64,000 nucleotides of DNA, from positions 1,578,501 through 1,642,500 of the forward strand of contig JAQPZY010001415.1 of NCBI GenBank assembly GCA_029931535.1, in the 5' to 3' direction. Below are positions 58,088-64,000 of the stretch, in pieces. How positions within the stretch are numbered: position 1 is the stretch's first letter; every line of letters starts with the position of its first letter. This stretch comes from Margaritifera margaritifera. Taxonomy: Eukaryota; Mollusca; Bivalvia; Unionida; Margaritiferidae. Made by a program: the position numbers and the translations under genes. The notes below the pieces were generated by a model. The model searched no databases and was not told the origin of the DNA. It saw only the letters and a program-made list of their open reading frames with translations.

Positions 58088-61000
58088 ATCATGAGAAGCA
58101 CAATGAATATTTTTTAATGATAAAACATTACTGTTGACAACTAGACTGGTATCTTTTAATGATAAAACATGACTGTTGACAACTAGACTGGAATCTTTTA
58201 ATGATAAAACATGACTGTTGACAACTAGACTGGTATTTTTTAATGATAAAACATGACTGTTGACAACTAGACTGGTATCTTTTAATGATAAAACATGACT
58301 GTTGACAACTAGACTGGTATCTTTTAATGATAAAACATGACTGTTGACAACTAGACTGGAATCTTTTAATGATAAAACATTACTGTTGACAACTAGACTG
58401 GTATCTTTTAATGATAAAACATGACTGTTGACAACTAGACTGGAATCTTTTAATGATAAAACATGACTGTTGACAACTAGACTGGAATCTTTTAATGATA
58501 AAACATGACTGTTGACAACTAGACTGGTATCTTTTAATGATAAAACATTACTGTTGACAACTAGACTGGAATCTTTTAATGATAAAACATGACTGTTGAC
58601 AACTAGACTGGTATCTTTTAATGATAAAACATTACTGTTGACAACTAGACTGGAATCTTTTAATGATAAAACATGACTGTTGACAACTAGACTGGTATCT
58701 TTTAATGATAAAACATTACTGTTGACAACTAGACTGGAATCTTTTAATGATAAAACATGACTGTTGACAACTAGACTGACATCTTTTAATGATAAAACAT
58801 GACTGTTGACAACTAGACTGGCATCATTTAATGATAAAACATTACTGTTGACAACTAGACTGGAATCTTTTAATGATAAAACATGACTGTTGACAACTAG
58901 ACTGGTATCTTTTAATGATAAAACATGACTGTTGACAACTAGACTGGTATCTTTTAATGATAAAGCATGACTGTTGACAACTAGACTGGTATCTTTTAAT
59001 GATAAAACATGACTGTTGACAACTAGACTGACATCTTTTAATGATAAAACATGACTGTTGACAACTAGACTGACATCTTTTAATGATAAAACATTACTGT
59101 TGACAACTAGACTGGCATTTTTTAATGATAAAACATTACTGTTGACAACTAGACTGGAATCTTTTAATGATAAAACATGACTGTTGACAACTAGACTGGT
59201 ATCTTTTAATGATAAAACATTACTGTTGACAACTAGACTGGAATCTTTTAATGATAAAACATGACTGTTGACAACTAGACTGGTATCTTTTAATGATAAA
59301 ACATTACTGTTGACAACTAGACTGGAATCTTTTAATGATAAAACATGACTGTTGACAACTAGACTGGTATCTTTTAATGATAAAACATTACTGTTGACAA
59401 CTAGACTGGAATCTTTTAATGATAAAACATGACTATTGACAACTAGACTGACATCTTTTAATGATAAAACATGACTGTTGACAACTAGACTGGCATCATT
59501 TAATGATAAAGCATGACTGTTGACAACTAGACTGGTATCTTTTAATGATAAAACCTGACTGTTGACAACTAGACTGGTATCTTTTAATGATAAAACCTGA
59601 CTGTTGACAACTAGACTGGTATCTTTTAACGATAAAACATGACTGTTGACAACTAGACTGACATCTTTTAACGATAAAACATGACTGTTGACAACTAGAC
59701 TGACATCTTTTAATGATAAAACATGACTGTTGACAACTAGACTGGCATCATTTAATGATAAAGCATGACTGTTGACAACTAGACTGGTATCTTTTAATGA
59801 TAAAACATGACTGTTGACAACTAGACTGGTATCTTTTAATGATAAAACATTACTGTTGACAACTAGACTGGTATCTTTTAATGATAAAACCTGACTGTTG
59901 ACAACTAGACTGGTATCTTTTAACGATAAAACATGACTGTTGACAACTAGACTGACATCTTTTAATGATAAAACATGACTGTTGACAACTAGACTGGCAT
60001 CATTTAATGATAAAGCATGACTGTTGACAACTAGACTGGTATCTTTTAATGATAAAACATGACTGTTGACAACTAGACTGGTATCTTTTAATGATAAAAC
60101 ATTACTGTTGACAACTAGACTGGTATCTTTTAATGATAAAACCTGACTGTTGACAACTAGACTGGTATCTTTTAACGATAAAACATGACTGTTGACAACT
60201 AGACTGACATCTTTTAATGATAAAACATGACTGTTGACAACTAGACTGGCATCATTTAATGATAAAGCATGACTGTTGACAACTAGACTGGTATCTTTTA
60301 ATGATAAAACATGACTGTTGACAACTAGACTGGTATCTTTTAACGATAAAACATGACTGTTGACAACTAGACTGGTATCTTTTAATGATAAAACATGACT
60401 GTTGACAACTAGACTGGTATCTTTTAATGATAAAACCTGACTGTTGACAACTAGACTGGTATCTTTTAATGATAAAACATGACTGTTGACAACTAGACTG
60501 GTATCTTTTAATGATAAAACCTGACTGTTGACAACTAGACTGACATCTTTTAATGATAAAACATGACTGTTGACAACTAGACTGACATCTTTTAATGATA
60601 AAACATGACTGTTGACAACTAGACTGGCATCATTTAATGATAAAACATGACTGTTGACAACTAGACTGGTATCTTTAAATGATAAAACATGACTGTTTAC
60701 AGCTAGACCGGCATATTTTAATGATAAAACATGACTGTTGACAACTAGACTGGCATCATTTAATGATAAAAATTGACTATTGACAACTAGACTGACATCT
60801 TTTAATGATAAAACAGGACTGTTGACAGCTCAGCATGCATCTTAGAATGAAAATTAATACCGACAATTCTGCCTGCCAAATATGACTATTGACAACTAGA
60901 CTGACATCTTTTAATGATAAAACATGACTGTTGACAACTAGACTGGTATCTTTTAACGATAAAACATTACTGTTGACAGCTAGACTGGTATCTTTTAATG

Positions 61001-61475
61001 ATAAAACATGACTATTGACAACTAGACTAGCATCTTTTAATGATAAAACAGGACTATTGACAGCTCAGCATGCATCTTAGAATGAAAATTAATACCGACA
61101 ATTCTGCCTGCCAAATATGACTATTGACAACTAGACTGACATCTTTTAATGATAAAACATGACTATTGACAACTAGACTAGCATCTTTCAGTGATAAAAC
61201 ATGACTGTTGACAACTAGACTGGCATCATTTAATGATAAAACATGACTATTGACAACTAGACTAGCATCTTTCAGTGATAAAACATGACTGTTGACAACT
61301 AGACTGGCATCATTTAATGATAAAACATGACTATTGACAACTAGACTGGCATCTTTTAATGATAAAACAGGAGTGTTGACAACTAGACTGACATCTTTTA
61401 ATGATAAAACAGGAGTGTTGACAACTAGACTGGTATCTTTTAATGATAAAACATTACTGTTGACAACTAGGCTGG
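58088..61475. repeat. Minisatellite, 42-bp unit, about 80 copies, with higher-order repeats
   Basis: Unit 'cttttaatgataaaacatga' plus 'ctgttgacaactagactgg' and 'tat'. Variant bases are ordered. At 58540-58740 and 59150-59400 two variants ('gaat..atgac' and 'gtat..attac') alternate as an 84-bp dimer. From about 59490 to 60270 a six-unit block (252 bp) marked by 'ggcatcatttaatgataaag' recurs at about 59491, 59743, 59995 and 60247. Near 60830-60890 and 61070-61120 the same foreign segment ('cagctcagcatgcatcttag') is included twice. Confidence 0.95.
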
Positions 61476-61748
61476 CATCATGGAAAGAAAATTAATACAG
61501 AAAACACTGCTTGCCAACTAAATGCATATGTCAGAATGTTTGAACTATCATTATTGATTGATTTACATTACGGACTTTAAACTGATTAAGCAAATTTATA
61601 ATAATTTTTTATGACAAGATTTTATTTATGGAATTTTTAGAAACTGCTGCAGTTCATGACAATGAATAAAATGCAAGGAAGCAAAACAAAGTATCTTTTT
61701 CTCCCTTCTTGAAGTGTTGACAAAATCTTCCTGTGTTATAAACCATAC
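61476..61748. other. Intron between the 42-bp array and the lysine-rich exon
   Basis: Short AT-rich spacer; no feature is recognised. Confidence 0.5.
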
Positions 61749-61906
61749 CTCTTGCGAATCCACATCCACAATCTTTTCTCCAAGAGGATTCACGGTTGAT
61801 GGAGTAGCCATTACATTTGCATCTACTCTCTTCTTCTTCTTCCTTGACCATAGTTTCAATTTCTTCTGTTTCTTGAGCTGATCTTCAGCAGGGAGGGCAT
61901 GGGCTC
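61749..61906 (-). CDS. ROCO gene exon: lysine-rich insert within Roc (158 nt)
   Basis: The acceptor 'ctccttttgcag' is strong; the donor is 'gtatgg'. The exon encodes 'AHALPAEDQLKKQKKLKLWS' then 'RKKKKRVDANVMATPSTVN' and 'PLGEKIVDVDSQE'. It starts with two bases that complete Gly with the preceding exon, and ends in phase 0. The basic stretch resembles a nuclear-localisation or RNA-binding patch, but that is only composition. In related Roc domains this position leads into the G4 motif, which is absent here. A second frame is also open across the exon, but only this one is phase-consistent on both sides. Confidence 0.72.
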
Positions 61907-62600
61907 CTGCAAAAGGAGTTGTTTGAACTGCACATCTTTAGGTTTTATAACTCTAACCAATCTGAACTATGTGCATAGATTTTATCAAGGGTAAAGGGAA
62001 AATCTGAGTGACCCTACTGTATTGGCTTTCACCACAATACAAATTTCTCTATTTAGGTACAGTATGGACAGGATGAGAATAATTAAAATGTGTTCCATGG
62101 TGCCTTTCTGGAATATAAGAAGCTGTCCATGGCCAACATAAAGAGCCTACCACCAAGCTTTTGAAAAATTGGTATTCCTTTTGGTAAACTTGTGTTGTCA
62201 CACATTCAATATATATCCACATACCAAGTAACATGACTCTGCTGCCAACTGTACTTGAGAAACTGACCGCATTACTAAAGTATAACAAACTTTTATATTA
62301 ATCCATGTAAATCTATATATGGACATGCACATGGATGCCAACATGATTGCAATGTTTAGCTCCAACAAGGCAGGCTTTACATTAATCTGTGTAAATCTAC
62401 ATATGGACATGCACATTGATACCAACATGATTGCAATGTCTGGTGGATTTGACAATAATATGATGACCATTTAAAGGATTATTATCACTTAAACGCTTAT
62501 TTAATTGAGTATGCATCAGTTATTTTACAAATAAAATCTACTCTTACTACTTTGTTTTAACTGTTTAAAACCCAAATTTTAATTTCACTTTGAGCTGTAA
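61907..62600. other. Intron with a short tandem duplication
   Basis: About 62300-62370 and 62383-62450 share 'tgtaaatctacatatggaca', 'tgcacat(g/t)gat' and 'ccaacatgattgcaatgt'. No exon is recognised. Confidence 0.55.
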
Positions 62601-62995
62601 TATTGTTCATTAGATCAGCACCATTTTCATTTTGGGAAATCTACATGTTATCAAAGGCAATCTACATGCCATACCAATTCTTTTAGTGAAAATGTCAACA
62701 TAATCATCAGTTCAGAAGGAGTATTCATAAGATTTTCAAGGTGGCAATCTTGGTGACCTGCTAGGCACCATTTTCATTTAGGACCGCCTGCAAGTCATAA
62801 CAAGACTTTTAGTGCAAACCCTATGTTGAGGAAAATAAGCAATAACAAGATTTTAAGGTGGCCACCATAGTGGCCATTTTGTATGTCAGATTGGCACCTT
62901 CATCACTAAACCATTAACATGTCATAATGTCTTTAGTGAAAACCCCATGCTGATATGACCATCCATTGAGAAGCAGCTAGTGCTGAAATTAATAC
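62601..62995. repeat. Degraded pearl/HINE-like core repeats
   Basis: Diverged units with 'caccattttcattt', 'aggaccgcct', 'aacaagattttaaggtggcc' and 'gaaaaccccatgctgatatg'. Confidence 0.6.
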
Positions 62996-63035
62996 CTTAT
63001 TTTACTATTTGAATATTCATAGCCTGTTTTTTTAT
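62973..63035. repeat. Single-copy relative of the 33-bp minisatellite
   Basis: 'ctgaaattaatacctta' followed by 'tttgaatattcatagcctg' matches 12611-12665 including its left flank, but the unit is not amplified here. Confidence 0.7.
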
Positions 63036-63075
63036 TCATTTTCAGATATTTGCTGTGATATTATGAAATATTTAC

Positions 63076-63180
63076 CATCTTCACTGCAGACTTGGATTGA
63101 ATCATAAGCCACAAACCAGAATTTCAACCGATTTCTGTAATTATTCTGATCCCTCTGACTTGTATACAGACTTATCCTGT
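63076..63180 (-). CDS. ROCO gene exon: part of Roc GTPase domain (5'-most exon in window)
   Basis: The donor is 'gtaaat'. The exon encodes 'ISLYTSQRDQNNYRNRL' and 'KFWFVAYDSIQVCSED', which matches the part of Roc domains after the 'D-x-S' segment, where a helix runs 'xxxYLKFWLxSI'. It leaves one base (G) that joins the next exon as Gly. The acceptor is uncertain: 'cctggtag' at 63181-63183 is used here, but the frame stays open to about 63195. Upstream exons, with the P-loop, must lie beyond the window or were missed. Confidence 0.7.
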
Positions 63181-64000
63181 CTACCAGGTTGCTGACTTAC
63201 TAAGCTCCATAACCCTTTTGTAGAGTGGATGACATTTTTAAAAATACTTTAAAGAGATTTTGTCTACTAAAATACGGACCTTTCATTCCCATGGAAGCTT
63301 CCATAATTAGTGACAGCAAATGAAACCAGATAATACATGGGAAAACTGTTTGAGGATCCTGCTTTCACAAAACATATATAGCCTGTCTAACCTTGACTCT
63401 GCTTTCACAAAACATATATAGCCTGTCTAACCTTGACCCTGCTTTCACAAAACATATATAGCCTGTCTAACCTTGACCCTGCTTTCACAAAACATCTCAA
63501 CTTTCAGTATGGACTCATCTACACAACTTAAATTTTTATATCTCCATAAAATTTTATGACCAGCAAATCGTGGACAATTGTTTTGAAAACCAGGCTATTT
63601 GCGGTATTTTTGTTGGATTTCCAAATGATAGCTGATCAAAAATTGAGTTGAGTAAGTAGTCAATGCTGAGAAGTTTTGTGAAAGCTGGACCTGATCGAGT
63701 GAGCTTTTCCGAGTCTGCATTGCCTTAAAATTCAGAAGGTGTGTTCAACCATTACATTCTTGTTTGTTCAAAATTTGTGTTAATACTGTGGTAATTAAAA
63801 ATAGTCATAATATCTCAATAAGATTTTTAAATTACTACAAGCATCATGGTAATTCTATAAAAAGCCTTAGTAACAAACAGAAGGAAGGTATAACCTGGAC
63901 ATGCAGCATTTATTTATCAAAACCATGTCAAAAATTTTGAACATCCAATTATTTTCATTTGATTATTAAAGAAGTATTAAGGAAAAACAAACCATGACAG
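63181..64000. other. Right end of window: intron with short repeats
   Basis: Presumed intron upstream of the Roc exon. Apart from the 40-bp repeat at 63352-63495 nothing is recognised. Confidence 0.4.
63352..63495. repeat. Tandem repeat, 40-bp unit, 3.5 copies
   Basis: 'ctgctttcacaaaacatata' plus 'tagcctgtctaaccttgac' repeats at 63359, 63399, 63439 and, in part, at 63479. Confidence 0.92.

Larger units (their letters stand above)
11802..63180 (-). other. ROCO-HEPN gene (3' part, ten exons, >51 kb)
   Basis: Ten minus-strand exons can be joined so that every donor starts with GT, every acceptor ends with AG and all codon phases match. The predicted product runs from the end of a Roc GTPase domain through COR to a DZIP3-type HEPN domain. 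The last four exons contribute the COR end, a short linker and HEPN. ROCO proteins are GTP-binding dimers that use Roc-COR as a switch; HEPN domains are helical and often act as RNases. A role in innate or stress signalling is inference from families expanded in molluscs. The 5' end, including the P-loop, is beyond the window. Introns are swollen by transposons and minisatellites. The joining of COR to HEPN rests on phase agreement and shared strand, not on transcript data. Confidence 0.8.

Noticed and set aside
58088..61475. CRISPR-like array (42-bp repeats)
   Set aside because: There are no distinct spacers: the whole 42-bp unit is conserved, and the context is a eukaryotic intron.
61654..61851. 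Second open frame across the lysine-rich exon
   Set aside because: It does not match the phase of the exon on either side; the chosen frame does.

Overview
The window looks like nuclear DNA from a marine invertebrate, most likely a bivalve mollusc. It is AT-rich and has spliced genes with long introns. It holds repeats with tandem cores of about 140-150 bp ending in a short hairpin (the layout of bivalve pearl/HINE elements), DIRS-type tyrosine-recombinase retrotransposons, fragments of a non-LTR retrotransposon, and unusually many minisatellites. I see no rRNA, tRNA, CRISPR or bacterial-style operons. The species assignment is inference.

The main gene runs on the minus strand over more than 51 kb, from beyond the right part of the window down to a stop codon at 11802. 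I could assemble ten exons whose splice sites and codon phases all agree: 63076-63180, 61749-61906, 56096-56347, 53007-53125, 40082-40245, 35929-36056, 22624-23193, 19806-19824 (19 nt), 19601-19672 and 11802-12460. They encode the end of a Roc (Ras-of-complex) GTPase domain, a full COR domain and a C-terminal HEPN domain of the DZIP3 type that keeps an R-x5-H motif. The gene is therefore a ROCO-family protein joined to a possible HEPN RNase/effector module. The 5' part, with the P-loop, lies outside the window. I could not find the Roc G4 motif; a lysine-rich exon sits where it would be expected.

The introns hold most of the sequence. There are three decayed DIRS-like elements, all on the minus strand: 4501-9882 (downstream of the gene, with both inverted terminal repeats and an internal complementary region), about 28500-34450, and 49008-52575 (internally deleted and truncated). 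A plus-strand pseudogene at 24235-27053 carries a FEN1/PIN-like nuclease fold and a cysteine-rich tail. LINE fragments lie at 36840-37800 (reverse transcriptase, minus) and 41425-41850 (endonuclease, plus). There are also two candidate DNA transposons with inverted repeats (43788-44932 and 31868-33222) and several pearl/HINE-like arrays. Minisatellites occupy six of the longer introns, including a 42-bp array of about 80 units with a 252-bp higher-order repeat (58088-61470), a 66-bp array (45538-49005), a 33-bp array (12625-13615), a 41-bp array (42250-42950), a 32-bp array (54718-55264) and a 72-bp array (20567-21140).

Left of the gene, 1-4500 holds only tandem repeats and sequence in which I recognise no gene. 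An array at 10740-11390, just past the last exon, appears to be built from a piece of that exon.
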